Below, in pieces: positions 1 to 8,370 of a stretch of DNA of 64,000 nt. The notes under the pieces are model-generated. The model searched no databases. It was not told the origin of the DNA and saw nothing but the letters and a program-made list of their open reading frames with translations. The stretch is taken from positions 22,148-86,147 of the forward strand of contig NZ_BSOW01000037.1 of assembly GCF_030160715.1 (NCBI RefSeq). The letters are read 5' to 3'. Numbering within the stretch: the stretch's first letter is position 1; each line of letters opens with the position of its first letter. Position numbers and translations under genes: made by a program. The stretch is from Bradyrhizobium iriomotense (lineage in GTDB: Bacteria; Pseudomonadota; Alphaproteobacteria; Rhizobiales; Xanthobacteraceae).

Positions 1-2
1 TG

Positions 3-299
3 CGCCCGCGTGAGCGCAAGGTCTTCATCCGCGCGATCAGGAACATCGAGGCCGGCGACGAGATCAACTACGATTACGGCACCGACTATTTCAAAGCCTA
101 TCTCAAGCCGATCGGCTGCAAGTGCCCCTCCTGCGAGAAGAAGCGCAAGAAGCTCCGCGCCGAGGCGCGGGTCGAGCGGGCCAAGGTGAAGGCGCGCGCC
201 GAGCGCAAGGCGCAGAAGGCGGCTGCGAAGGGCGCGGCGAAGAAAAAGCTCAACGGCAAGCACTTCAAGGGCAAGGTCAACGGGCAGGCGCGGGTGTAA
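3..299 (+). CDS. SET domain protein, C-terminal part (5' end outside window)
   Basis: The first 98 codons read as the end of a SET-domain lysine methyltransferase-like protein. The conserved closing segment of the domain is visible as 'NIEAGDEINYDYGTDYF', followed by a post-SET-like cysteine cluster (GCKCPSC) and then a long Lys/Arg/Ala-rich basic tail ending in a TAA stop. Bacterial proteins of this type are usually small and of unknown substrate. The basic tail suggests contact with nucleic acid or another polyanion, which is inference. The start lies upstream of the window. Confidence 0.8.
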   Translation, partial: RPRERKVFIRAIRNIEAGDEINYDYGTDYFKAYLKPIGCKCPSCEKKRKKLRAEARVERAKVKARAERKAQKAAAKGAAKKKLNGKHFKGKVNGQARV

Positions 300-310
300 G
301 CCGCGACCTC

Positions 311-418
311 CGCCGTCATGCCCCGCGAAAGCGGGCATCCAGTACTCCGCGGCTTCTCGGCTCACTCACTGCTGTCTCTGGAATACTGGGTCGCCCGGTC
401 GCGCCGGGCGACGACTTC
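311..418. repeat. Intergenic repeat with two palindromic ends
   Basis: The segment begins with a small inverted repeat (GTCATGCCCCGCGAAAGCGGGCAT) and ends with another (GTCGCCCGGTCGCGCCGGGCGAC). A central 'CAGTACTCCGCGG ... GGAATACTGG' stretch lies between them. I recognise this layout from Bradyrhizobium intergenic repeats. Only one copy is seen here, so the family assignment rests on memory, while the two hairpins are directly visible. Confidence 0.6.
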
Positions 419-439
419 TCTGCGTGGTCGCGATGCGCA

Positions 440-838
440 TCACGCCATTGCAGCACTCCCGCTCCTCCGCAACCCCACATACTGCAACTCCGCGAACACG
501 CCGGTCGCGATCGCCTGGGCGACGACCATGAGCTCGCCGGCAAGATTCGGCGACACCGCGCCGGAGAATAGCAACGCGATGCTCGCCACCGTCCAGGCGG
601 CGTTGCCGACCACGACGAGGATCACGAGTGCTTTCGGCACCGAGCTGCGCGAGGCGAGCCATCCGACCAGTGCGGCATAGGCGATCAGGAACAGGCCGGT
701 CTCCCGCAGCAGCGCCTCGGGCAGATTGAAGAGCGAGGCGAAGACGCCCGCGCCGAACGTGAGACCGACGGCCGAGACACCGCTGAAGATCGCGTCGGCG
801 AGCAAGGCACGGCGCAGGAAGGTGGATGCGAAGATCAT
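440..838 (-). CDS. Four-helix integral membrane protein of unknown function
   Basis: A 132-residue protein with four predicted hydrophobic segments (about residues 12-35, 45-62, 70-92 and 98-118) separated by short loops, and no soluble domain. The start is supported by AGAAGGAG seven bases upstream. It follows the small gene at 873-1103 on the same strand with a 34-base gap, so the two are probably co-transcribed. Both are divergent from the XRE regulator at 1204, a common arrangement for a regulator and its target. No function can be named from sequence. Confidence 0.75.
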   Translation of the reverse strand: MIFASTFLRRALLADAIFSGVSAVGLTFGAGVFASLFNLPEALLRETGLFLIAYAALVGWLASRSSVPKALVILVVVGNAAWTVASIALLFSGAVSPNLAGELMVVAQAIATGVFAELQYVGLRRSGSAAMA

Positions 839-872
839 GGTCGTTCTCCTTCTGTGGGCTTCGGGGTGAAGA

Positions 873-1103
873 TCAGCGCAGGCCGCGCCAGACGGCGCGA
901 ATGATGCGTGCGAGACGGAACGGGCGGAGGCTTTTTCCCACGCTGTGCTCGAAGGCCAGCACCTGCGCGAGCACGAAGTCGCCGGTCGAATGCATCAGCG
1001 GTTCAGGCATGTTGAGACTGCGCGCGAGCATGCGGGTCGCAAACTTCACCGCCCAAGGCAGCAGGGTATCGGGAATGGTCCGGTAGAGAAGCAGCACGAT
1101 CAT
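873..1103 (-). CDS. Small conserved hypothetical protein
   Basis: A 76-residue protein starting MIVLLLYRTIPDTLLPW, with many basic residues toward the C-terminus. I chose the ATG at 1103 because an AGGAG lies six bases before it. The ATG two codons earlier abuts that AGGAG, and longer starts have no ribosome binding site. It is the first gene of a likely two-gene operon with the membrane protein at 440-838 and shares a roughly 100-base divergent promoter region with the XRE regulator. Function is unknown. Confidence 0.65.
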   Translation of the reverse strand: MIVLLLYRTIPDTLLPWAVKFATRMLARSLNMPEPLMHSTGDFVLAQVLAFEHSVGKSLRPFRLARIIRAVWRGLR

Positions 1104-1203
1104 GGTCATCTCCTGTTGCCCGAGAAGATGAGCCATGGCCCTGCTCAATTCGATTACGTCCGGGGTAATGGAAGGGCCGAAATACGCATGCTAGTTTTCG
1201 ACC

Positions 1204-2025
1204 ATGAACGCACATGCATCCACGGCGCGAGCCGAGCGCGCCCAACCGATCCATATCGGCGATCACTTGCGCGACTGGCGGCAGCGCCGCCGCATGAGCC
1301 AGCTCGATCTCGCGGGCGAAGCGGAGATTTCAGCGCGGCACTTGAGCTTCGTCGAGACCGGCCGCGCGACGCCCTCGCGCGAGATGGTGTTGAAGCTCGC
1401 CGAGCGGCTCGATGTTCCCTTGCGCGAACGCAACGTGCTCTTGGTTTCGGCCGGCTACGCGCCGGCCTTTCCGCAGCGCCCGCTGGAGGATCCGGCCTTG
1501 AAGTCAGCCCGCCAGGCGATCGACCTCGTCCTCAGGGCGCATGAGCCGAACCCGGCGCTCGCCTACGACCGGCACTGGAATCTGGTCTCCGCCAACCGCA
1601 TGGTGGCGCCGCTCCTCGATGGCATCCCGCAGCGGCTGCTCGGCCAGCCCTTCAACGTGCTGCGACTCGCCTTCCATCCCGAGGCGCTCGCGCCGCGCAC
1701 CGTCAACCTCGCCGAATGGTGCGGGCATCTCCTGGAACGGCTGCACAGGCAATGCGAGGCGACCGCCGATTCTGAACTCATCAAACTCTACAATGATCTG
1801 AAGAGCTATCCCATTCCAGCGCGCTCCGCGCCGCTCTCGCATGACAATGTCGCGATCCCGTTCAAGCTGCGGCATGAGGGCGAGATACTAAGTTTCTTCT
1901 CCACCACCATGGTGTTCGGCACGCCCGTCGACATCACGCTGTCGGAGCTGGCGCTGGAGACGTTCTTCCCGGCCGATGAGCACACGGCGGAGCGGCTGAA
2001 GCAGATGGCGGCCAAAATGGCCTAA
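1204..2025 (+). CDS. XRE-family transcriptional regulator with MmyB-type ligand domain
   Basis: A 273-residue regulator. An N-terminal helix-turn-helix of the XRE/Cro type lies at about residues 20-75 (LRDWRQRRRMSQLDLAGEA, then ARHLSFVETGRATPSREMV). The rest matches the MmyB-like ligand-binding region, with recognisable stretches ALAYDRHWNLVSANRM and PLSHDNVAIPFKLRHEG. Members usually repress or activate an adjacent divergent operon, here probably the small membrane-protein pair at 440-1103. The stop codon TAA is the first triplet of the repeat element at 2023. Confidence 0.9.
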   Translation: MNAHASTARAERAQPIHIGDHLRDWRQRRRMSQLDLAGEAEISARHLSFVETGRATPSREMVLKLAERLDVPLRERNVLLVSAGYAPAFPQRPLEDPALKSARQAIDLVLRAHEPNPALAYDRHWNLVSANRMVAPLLDGIPQRLLGQPFNVLRLAFHPEALAPRTVNLAEWCGHLLERLHRQCEATADSELIKLYNDLKSYPIPARSAPLSHDNVAIPFKLRHEGEILSFFSTTMVFGTPVDITLSELALETFFPADEHTAERLKQMAAKMA

Positions 2026-2126
2026 AGCATGATCCGGAAAAGTGTGAAGCGGTTTTCCGAAAAGATCATGCGCAAACAACAACCTAAAGCGCGATGAAGA
2101 TTCATCCCAATCTGATCGCGCTTTAG
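2023..2126 (+). repeat. Copy A of the TAAAGCATGATCCGG...CGCTTTAG repeat
   Basis: A full copy of the main intergenic repeat in this window. The left half is an inverted repeat built on AGCATGATCCGGAAAAGTG / TTTTCCGAAAAGATCATGC. The right half is a second one built on TAAAGCGCGATGA / TGATCGCGCTTTA. The TAA at its left edge is the stop codon of the XRE gene. Other copies lie at 9804, 12270, 49252 and 50388, with a partial copy near 36236. Confidence 0.9.
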
Positions 2127-2195
2127 CGCCCTTGCCTCGGGGCGCGTTCGGCCTATCTTCCGGCGGAACCAATGGTCCGCCCGAAGGAGATTGCC

Positions 2196-2861
2196 ATGAG
2201 CACGCTCAAGCCGCTTCAGATCGACGTCGTCTCCGACGTGGTGTGCCCCTGGTGCTATATCGGCAAGCGCCGAATCGAGAATGCGCTGGCGCTGGTGCCG
2301 GACGTGCCGGTCGAGCTCAACTTCCGCCCGTTCTTCCTCAATCCCTGGGTGCCGCGCGAGGGCATCAGCCGCGAGGAGTATCTGACCAAGAAGTTCGGCT
2401 CGGTCGAGGCCTATAAGGGCATCGCCGGCCGCGTGGTCGCGGCCGCGGGCGAGGAGGGCCTCATTTATCGGCCCGATCTCGTGCAGCGCCAGCCCAACAC
2501 CACCGACTGCCACCGCCTGATCCACTGGGCGGAGGCTGCCGGCAAGGCGCCTGAGATGAAGCAGCGGCTAATGGAGCTCTATTTCCGCGACGGCGGCGAT
2601 CTCACCGATGTGAACGTGCTGGTGCAGGCGGCGGCCGATGTCGGGCTCAGTGCTGACGACGTGCGACGACGGCTCGGCACCGACGAGGACGTGGCGCTGA
2701 TCTCGGCCCAGGCGCAGGAGGCCGCCGAGAAGGGCATCTCCGGCGTGCCGACCTACGTCTTCGCGCAGAAATATGCCGTCTCCGGCGCCCAGGATCCGAA
2801 CCTGCTCGCCCGGGCCATCCGCCAGGTGTCGGAGGAGATCAACGCGCAGGCGGCGGAGTAG
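2196..2861 (+). CDS. DsbA-family oxidoreductase, FrnE-like
   Basis: A 221-residue thioredoxin-fold protein of the DsbA/FrnE type. The active-site CPWC is at residues 17-20, directly after the first beta strand, and the cis-proline loop is the later SGVPTYVF. There is no signal peptide, so it should act in the cytoplasm, as FrnE-like disulfide isomerases are thought to do, probably in thiol or oxidative-stress homeostasis. The start at 2196 is preferred over 2172 because AAGGAG lies six bases upstream. Confidence 0.9.
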   Translation: MSTLKPLQIDVVSDVVCPWCYIGKRRIENALALVPDVPVELNFRPFFLNPWVPREGISREEYLTKKFGSVEAYKGIAGRVVAAAGEEGLIYRPDLVQRQPNTTDCHRLIHWAEAAGKAPEMKQRLMELYFRDGGDLTDVNVLVQAAADVGLSADDVRRRLGTDEDVALISAQAQEAAEKGISGVPTYVFAQKYAVSGAQDPNLLARAIRQVSEEINAQAAE

Positions 2862-2864
2862 GCG

Positions 2865-4076
2865 TTACCTGCGAATCAGGTGAAGCACTCGCCGCGCGGT
2901 GTCCAGTGCGGCATTGCGGGCGACAAGGGCCGCATGGATCAGCGTCACCATCCGATCGTTGCGCCTCAGCGGAATCAGCACGTCGCCGATCGCAAGGCGG
3001 CCGCGCCAGATCGGGTTGATCATCGGGTGATTCGCGCTCGCGGTGGAATCGGCGCTCGCGACCGCGGGATCGGCGCAGAGATGGCGCGTCAGCTCGAGCG
3101 TGAGCTGCACGCCCGGCGAATACTTTGCAAACCGCTCCTCGATGCCCAGCTTGAAGAAGAAGGCGCGATCCTGGTGGCGCAGCACGATGCCGGCGGCAAC
3201 CGGCGTCGTCCCGGCGCGCAGGCTGATGATCTCGCATTGGCCGGTTTCGGCGAGCGCGGGCGCGGCGCGGCGAATGAAGCTGGCATCGCCTGCGTGCTGG
3301 ATCAGGGCGGTGCCGCGCTTGCCTTTCCAGCCGCTCGCCTCGAGCTGCAAGAACGTTTCGAGCGCTGCTTTGACCTCGTCGGGCGTGCGTGCGACGTCGA
3401 ACGTGAGCGGACCATGCACTTCGAGTCTGTGCCGCTGGCGCCGAAGCTCCTTGAGCTTCTTCGCCCCGAGCGCATCGCGCAGCAGCGTATCGCCATCCTG
3501 CGTCGCATCGAGACTGGCGCGGACATGCGAGCTCAGCACGCGCGGCCTCAAGCCGTCGCGGGTCGAGATTGGAGTCAGTGATCTCATCGCTGCGCCATCG
3601 AGCGCGACGTCGCGCAGGATCAGCGCATGGGCGCCGGCATCTCGTGCCCGATCGAGCAGGCGCGCTGCGGCTTCGCTCGCGGTGTGACGATCAAGCAATG
3701 GGCTGCACAGCGTGCCGTAGGGATGCGCGCTCACCAGCGCGGGCAGGGGGATTTTCCAGGCGCGCCACAGCGAGACGACCGGCATCAGCCCGATCAGTTG
3801 CGCAGATGTGCTCACTGCGCGCAGCGCCATTGCGCCGGTGCGGCCCCGGGCAGTCGCACTGACGGCGAGCTCCCAGGGCGGCAGATAATAGCCGTTCGGC
3901 TCGATCGCCTGCGCGCTGAGCGCCTGCCATTGCCCCAAATCGACTGAGGCAAGCGGGACGAGCGGTGCGGTGTCGGAGAGGTTGCGGGCGCGCGGAGCCG
4001 TGGCATCGCTCGCCGATGCGCCCTTGATCGCAGCTCGATGTGCGATATCGACCACGTCCAGTCGTTCCCCGTTCAC
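2865..4076 (-). CDS. CelD/BcsL-type GNAT acetyltransferase
   Basis: A 403-residue protein of the CelD/BcsL family (two tandem GNAT-like halves, Acetyltransf_6). Characteristic stretches are the LKELRRQRHRLEVHGPL segment around residue 200, AALETFLQLEASGWKGKRGTAL around 235-255, and FFFKLGIEERFAKYSPGVQL around 315-335. Family members are linked to polysaccharide or cellulose modification, but no polysaccharide genes lie nearby, so the substrate is unknown. It is convergent with the FrnE-like gene, with three bases between the stop codons. Confidence 0.85.
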   Translation of the reverse strand: MNGERLDVVDIAHRAAIKGASASDATAPRARNLSDTAPLVPLASVDLGQWQALSAQAIEPNGYYLPPWELAVSATARGRTGAMALRAVSTSAQLIGLMPVVSLWRAWKIPLPALVSAHPYGTLCSPLLDRHTASEAAARLLDRARDAGAHALILRDVALDGAAMRSLTPISTRDGLRPRVLSSHVRASLDATQDGDTLLRDALGAKKLKELRRQRHRLEVHGPLTFDVARTPDEVKAALETFLQLEASGWKGKRGTALIQHAGDASFIRRAAPALAETGQCEIISLRAGTTPVAAGIVLRHQDRAFFFKLGIEERFAKYSPGVQLTLELTRHLCADPAVASADSTASANHPMINPIWRGRLAIGDVLIPLRRNDRMVTLIHAALVARNAALDTARRVLHLIRR

Positions 4077-4212
4077 GCCGGCCGGGCCGGAGCCCGAGCC
4101 GCGTCACAGGCTCATGCTTAGCGCAAAGATTGGAAAATACGGTTGGCGCAAGGCTTCAATTCGAGCGGTAGCGTTAACGTCCTGTTGACCATTCGCCTGA
4201 GACCTCGCACGA

Positions 4213-4245
4213 GAAAGGGACCGCACGGCCATTCCATGCGGTCCC
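4213..4245 (-). terminator. Intrinsic terminator after the 4269-4595 gene
   Basis: On the minus strand a 12-bp stem (GGGACCGCATGG / CCGTGCGGTCCC, one mismatch) with an AATGG loop is followed by TTTCTC. It lies 24 bases beyond the stop of the small secreted protein. Confidence 0.65.
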
Positions 4246-4268
4246 CACGATCTCGATTGTGAATGGAG

Positions 4269-4595
4269 CTACCAGCGATCCTCGCCAACTCCCACGCCTA
4301 CGCTGACGCCTGGCGCGCGAATGCCGACGCCCGCACGCGGTTCGTCCCAGTCGCGATAGGTGCGTCGCTCATAGTAGCGCTCGCGCGGCATGTAACCGTA
4401 GGAGTCGCGGACGATCACGCGCGCGCCGTTGTGGGTACGATAGCAGCGGCCCGCGTCGTCGCAGACGAGGCGCACCTGCTGCACGAGATCGGGATTGGTG
4501 TATTCGCTGGTCGTGTAGATGTCGGCAGCCTTCGCGGCTCCAGTCGCGGCCAGGGCCCCGACGCCTGCCAGCAGCGCAACAATCGTTGTCCTCAT
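4269..4595 (-). CDS. Small secreted hypothetical protein
   Basis: A 108-residue protein with a clear Sec signal peptide (MRTTIVALLAGVGALAATGAAKA, cleavage before ADIYTT). The mature part contains an RLVCDDAGRCYR segment with two cysteines that could form a disulfide, a Tyr/Arg-rich stretch and a Gly/Val-rich tail ending GVGVGEDRW. The ATG at 4595 has GGAG seven bases upstream. It is probably periplasmic; similar short proteins are common in Bradyrhizobium but have no known role. Confidence 0.8.
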   Translation of the reverse strand: MRTTIVALLAGVGALAATGAAKAADIYTTSEYTNPDLVQQVRLVCDDAGRCYRTHNGARVIVRDSYGYMPRERYYERRTYRDWDEPRAGVGIRAPGVSVGVGVGEDRW

Positions 4596-4736
4596 CAGTC
4601 TTCTCCGTGGCAACTGCCCTCGGGGTGACAAGAGTGGGCGCACGCATTCGTTCCGGGTGTTTTTTCGGGTTTTTCCCGGAACACGGCTGATGTTCTGGGG
4701 AACATGATGAGATTGCTCGGACGAAGAAACTGTTCC

Positions 4737-5141
4737 CTAGATCGGCTCGTAGGTTTCGGATCCGCAGATGTCGTCGGCTTCTGCGCGCCGCCGGTCGACG
4801 ACCTTGCCGCTGCTGATGGTCACGACGTAGGTCTGGGCACCGAGCGCGGTGCCAGTCGCCGAGGTGAGCTGCGCGCGTACGCAGGACGTCCAGCCCAGCC
4901 CGCGAACCTCGTGATGGGGCGGGGCGACCTGCACCTCGCGCGGATATGACGCCGCCATGAAGACGACGTCGATCTGCTCGCGAACGATTTTCTTGACGTC
5001 CGGTGGCGGTTCGGGGGGCGGCTGCTCGGCGTCCTTCATGCGCATGAATTCGGGCACCGGCGCACGGCTGTCGGCGAAGCCGCACGCGCCGAGCGCAAGC
5101 GCGCCGGCGAGTAGTGCCGCATGAGCAACGATCCGTAGCAT
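4737..5141 (-). CDS. Putative lipoprotein
   Basis: A 134-residue protein whose N-terminus is a lipoprotein signal (MLRIVAHAALLAGALALGAC), with Cys20 as the lipidation site. A Pro/Glu-rich linker (EQPPPEPPPD) follows, then a compact C-terminal domain with two further cysteines. It should be anchored to the inner or outer membrane facing the periplasm. I do not recognise the C-terminal domain. Confidence 0.75.
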   Translation of the reverse strand: MLRIVAHAALLAGALALGACGFADSRAPVPEFMRMKDAEQPPPEPPPDVKKIVREQIDVVFMAASYPREVQVAPPHHEVRGLGWTSCVRAQLTSATGTALGAQTYVVTISSGKVVDRRRAEADDICGSETYEPI

Positions 5142-5298
5142 CCGTGAAGATCCCCTGCGTCCCGAAAGATGGGTACGAAGACGGCCGATCGAAGTCCCCC
5201 TCGATCAACAATTCCTGAGCGGGACCGAAGGGCCGGTGGGGATTTGCCAATAAGGCAATGCAGGCTAGGCTGATACGCCAGATGGGAGGGATTGACGC

Positions 5299-5529
5299 AT
5301 GAGGATTCTTGTCGTCGCGGTGACCGTGCTCGCATTCGTTGCCGCGCCTGCACAGGCCCAAATGGGCGGCCGGCGCCACGGCAATGACGGTCCCAAGACC
5401 GAGAAGAAGGCTCCCGAGGTCGACGAGAAGGCGTACAAGGCCGCCCTCGAGCGCATTCCCGATCCCAAGGAGAAATACGACCCATGGGGCGGGGCGCGCC
5501 AGGCCGAGCCCGCCAAGAAGCCGAAATAG
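5299..5529 (+). CDS. Small secreted protein with IPDxK...DPWGG motif
   Basis: A 76-residue protein with a signal peptide (MRILVVAVTVLAFVAAPAQA), then a Lys/Glu-rich stretch and a C-terminal motif ALERIPDPKEKYDPWGGAR. The same motif occurs in the secreted protein at 9190-9495, so the two are paralogs. The start has GGGAGGG nine bases upstream. It ends 15 bases before the PQQ dehydrogenase and is probably co-transcribed with it. The function of the motif is unknown. Confidence 0.75.
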   Translation: MRILVVAVTVLAFVAAPAQAQMGGRRHGNDGPKTEKKAPEVDEKAYKAALERIPDPKEKYDPWGGARQAEPAKKPK

Positions 5530-5544
5530 CTCCGGGCGAGTCCC

Positions 5545-7587
5545 ATGATCCGCGTGCGCCATCTGGTCGGTCTGCTCGCGATCCCGTTGCTTGCTTCTGC
5601 GCCAGCGTTGGGTGCGGATGCGGGCTGGAGTTCTTGGGGCGGCGACCCCGGCGGCCAGAAGTTCTCGACGCTGAAGCAGATCACGCCCGACAATGTCGGC
5701 AATCTCGTTCGCGCCTTCGAGTATCACACCGGCGATCTCGTGACGCGTCCGCCCGAGGTGATGAAGCGGACGAAATTCGAGACCACGCCGCTGTTCGTCG
5801 AGGACAGCCTGATCTTCTGCTCGCCCTTCAACGAGGTGATCGCGCTCGATCCCGGCACGGGTGCCGAGAAGTGGCGCTACGATCCGGAGATCAGAACGGA
5901 TTATCGCCCCGCTAACCGCTTCGTCTGTCGCGGCGTCACCTATTGGCTCGATGACCAGGCGCCGGCGAATGCCGCCTGCCGGGCCCGCATCTTCATGGGC
6001 ACCAACGATGTTCGCCTGATAGCACTCGATGCCAACACCGGAATTCCCTGTGCCGGTTTCGGCGACAGGGGCGAGGTCAGGATCGACGTCGGCATGAAGC
6101 TGGAATGGCCCGGCGAATTCCAGATCACCTCGCCGCCCGCGGTCGGTCGCGGCGTCGTCGTGGTCGGCTCTGCGATCGGCGACAACCGGCGCGTCAACGC
6201 GCCGGCGGGCACGGTGCGCGCCTTCGACGCGCGCAGCGGCCAGCCGCGCTGGAGCTTTGAGCCTCTGAAGCACGACGGCATCGAGGCCGGCCACGCCAAT
6301 GTCTGGGCACCGATGTCGGTGGACGAGGCGCGCGGACTGGTGTTCTTGCCAACGACCTCGCCGTCGCCGGATTTCTGGGGCGGCAAACGCCCCGGCAACA
6401 ACGAGCACGCCAATTCGGTCGTAGCCCTGCGTATCGAGACCGGCGAGCTCGCATGGTCGTTCCAGGCCGTGCATCATGATGTCTGGGACTATGATCTGCC
6501 GGCGCAGCCGACGCTCGCGCGCATCGAGACCGGTGAGGGCCCACGCGACGTCGTGATCCAACCGACCAAGCACGGCTTCGTCTTCGTGCTCGATCGCGAC
6601 AGCGGCAAGCCGGTGTGGCCGGTCGAAGAGCGCGCCGTGCCGCAAGGCGGAGCGGAGGGCGAGAAGCTGTCGCCGACGCAGCCGTTTCCGACGCATGTGC
6701 CGGCGCTGACGCAGCAGACGATCTCGGCCGACGATGCCTTCTCGCCGTTTCCGGCCTTCATGCACTCAGCCTGCGCAGAGCGCTTTGCAAGCGCGCGCAA
6801 CGACGGTCTCTTCACGCCGCCATCCACGCAAGGCACGCTCGAGTTTCCGTTCACCGGCGGCGGCGTGAACTGGGGCAGCGCGGCGTTCGATCCCGTCAAC
6901 CAGATCCTCTATGCCAACACCAGCCGGGTTGCGCATCTCATCAAGCTGATCCCGCGCGCGGAGGCGGCCGGCTTCAATCCGCCGCCGGGCCATGATTTCG
7001 GTCAGCAGCAGGGTGCGCCGTTTGCGATGTCGCGTTCGGTGGTGATGTCGCCGGTGGGGCTGATCTGCGTCAAGCCGCCATGGGGCGAGACGGTCGCCGT
7101 CGATCTCAAGGCCGGCAAGATCCTCTGGCGCTCGACGGTCGGCACCACCGAGGATCTCGCGCCGCTCGGCCTGCCGTTTGCGTGGGGCACGCCGCTCGTC
7201 AACGGCGTCGCCATCACGGCGGGCGGTCTTCTCTTCACCGGCGCGATGGATGCCTACTTGCGCGCCTTCGATGCGCGCGATGGACGTGAACTGTGGCAGG
7301 GCCGCCTGCCCGTGCCGGGCATTGCCAATCCCATGACCTATCTCTGGAAGGGCGAGCAATATGTCGCGATCGGCGCCGGCGGCCATTCGGAAGGCGGCAC
7401 GTCGATCGGCGACAGCGTGGTTGCGTTCCGCCTGGCGCGGGCAGGGGAGTCGCCGTCGCTGGTGTCGCGTACGCTCGATCGTCCCGGCGGCCGGTTCTGG
7501 GCCGCGGTCTCCGTGCTGATGCTCGCGACGATCGCGCTCGTCATTGCCGGCCTGCGCTGGCGCGTGAGTCGTCGCAGGACGGTCTAG
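5545..7587 (+). CDS. PQQ-dependent dehydrogenase with C-terminal membrane anchor
   Basis: A 680-residue quinoprotein resembling the catalytic part of membrane glucose dehydrogenase. Residues 1-23 are a signal peptide, and the beta-propeller W-motif repeats follow (ALDPGTGAEKWRY, AFDARSGQPRWSF, ALRIETGELAWSF). The signature HHDVWDYDLPAQPTL carries the likely catalytic Asp, and VLDRDSGKPVWPVEERAVPQGG is typical of the group. A single transmembrane helix near residues 650-672 ends in RWRVSRRRTV. It should oxidise a sugar or alcohol in the periplasm and pass electrons to ubiquinone. The five-helix N-terminal anchor of classic Gcd is absent. The substrate cannot be assigned. Confidence 0.88.
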   Translation: MIRVRHLVGLLAIPLLASAPALGADAGWSSWGGDPGGQKFSTLKQITPDNVGNLVRAFEYHTGDLVTRPPEVMKRTKFETTPLFVEDSLIFCSPFNEVIALDPGTGAEKWRYDPEIRTDYRPANRFVCRGVTYWLDDQAPANAACRARIFMGTNDVRLIALDANTGIPCAGFGDRGEVRIDVGMKLEWPGEFQITSPPAVGRGVVVVGSAIGDNRRVNAPAGTVRAFDARSGQPRWSFEPLKHDGIEAGHANVWAPMSVDEARGLVFLPTTSPSPDFWGGKRPGNNEHANSVVALRIETGELAWSFQAVHHDVWDYDLPAQPTLARIETGEGPRDVVIQPTKHGFVFVLDRDSGKPVWPVEERAVPQGGAEGEKLSPTQPFPTHVPALTQQTISADDAFSPFPAFMHSACAERFASARNDGLFTPPSTQGTLEFPFTGGGVNWGSAAFDPVNQILYANTSRVAHLIKLIPRAEAAGFNPPPGHDFGQQQGAPFAMSRSVVMSPVGLICVKPPWGETVAVDLKAGKILWRSTVGTTEDLAPLGLPFAWGTPLVNGVAITAGGLLFTGAMDAYLRAFDARDGRELWQGRLPVPGIANPMTYLWKGEQYVAIGAGGHSEGGTSIGDSVVAFRLARAGESPSLVSRTLDRPGGRFWAAVSVLMLATIALVIAGLRWRVSRRRTV

Positions 7588-7638
7588 TCGCCTGGCGCGA
7601 AAGACGCGTTTTGCGAACCGCGGTTCACAGCCTGCGCG

Positions 7639-7881
7639 TTACTGTTCGAAGGCGAGACCGAGGCGTTTGTCGTTGCGCCACACGGTGCGGCACTTGCGCG
7701 CGAACTGATCGCTGGAGATCGACAGGGTAAACGACGGCGGCAGCAAAACGCGGCCGTCGAGGTCGATTGCAGCGCCTCCGCTCGACAAATTGCGCACCGT
7801 GCAGGCAACGCCGCGGCTCTCAAAGGTGATCGTCCCACCTTTGAAAACCCGATGTCGCTGCGCTGCACGCTTCTCAATCAT
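7639..7881 (-). CDS. PilZ domain protein (short)
   Basis: An 80-residue protein consisting only of a PilZ domain. The c-di-GMP binding signature is intact: R5xxxR9 (RAAQR) followed by N31xSxxG36 (NLSSGG). It probably acts as a small c-di-GMP receptor or adaptor in the cytoplasm. I prefer the start MIEKRAAQ at 7881, because the alternative at 7920 adds 13 residues with no ribosome binding site. It is convergent with the PQQ dehydrogenase. Confidence 0.82.
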   Translation of the reverse strand: MIEKRAAQRHRVFKGGTITFESRGVACTVRNLSSGGAAIDLDGRVLLPPSFTLSISSDQFARKCRTVWRNDKRLGLAFEQ

Positions 7882-8073
7882 GTCCGTTAATCCAAACTGA
7901 CAGTGCGTAAAATACGGCATGGAAATTACATCAAACTAAATTCAATGAACGCCGTGCTTGCAGAGCGCTTTACACTTCGTTTACGACAATGCGCGGAGGC
8001 GCGCGTTCGTTGCGCTTTCCGGTTTCCCGAAGAGACCGATCAATTGTGGCGTCCTGCGCCAATGGAGATTCTG

Positions 8074-8367
8074 ATGAAGACCACGATTTCGATTTTGTTC
8101 GCTGCTGTCATTGCCATGTCGTCCGCTCCCGCCAACGCCACCAAGCTCGATCTGTCGACCATGAGCTGCAAGCAGTTTCTCGAGAGCGGCGACGACACCA
8201 TCAAGCTGGTGCTGACCTGGATGGACGGCTGGTACAAGGGCGACGAGGACAACGCCATCATCGACACCGACGTGTTCGTCGACAATGCCAAGAAGTTCGG
8301 CACCTATTGCGGCAACAACCCGACGGTCAGCATCGTCACCGCCGCCGACGAAGTGCTGGGCAAGTAA
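8074..8367 (+). CDS. HdeA-like periplasmic protein
   Basis: A 97-residue protein with a 22-residue signal peptide and a HdeA/HdeB-like mature part. It has two cysteines, C32 and C79, spaced as in the HdeA disulfide, with a hydrophobic helix (IKLVLTWMDGWYKG) between them. HdeA proteins are acid-activated periplasmic chaperones in enterics. Alphaproteobacterial homologs of this type are common, but chaperone activity is assumed by homology. The start has GGAG six bases upstream. Confidence 0.8.
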   Translation: MKTTISILFAAVIAMSSAPANATKLDLSTMSCKQFLESGDDTIKLVLTWMDGWYKGDEDNAIIDTDVFVDNAKKFGTYCGNNPTVSIVTAADEVLGK

Positions 8368-8370
8368 GAG

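Noticed and set aside
4369..6765. A 798-codon open frame on the minus strand
   Set aside because: It overlaps the signal-peptide and PQQ dehydrogenase genes and has the biased Arg/Ala/Leu composition of antisense frames.
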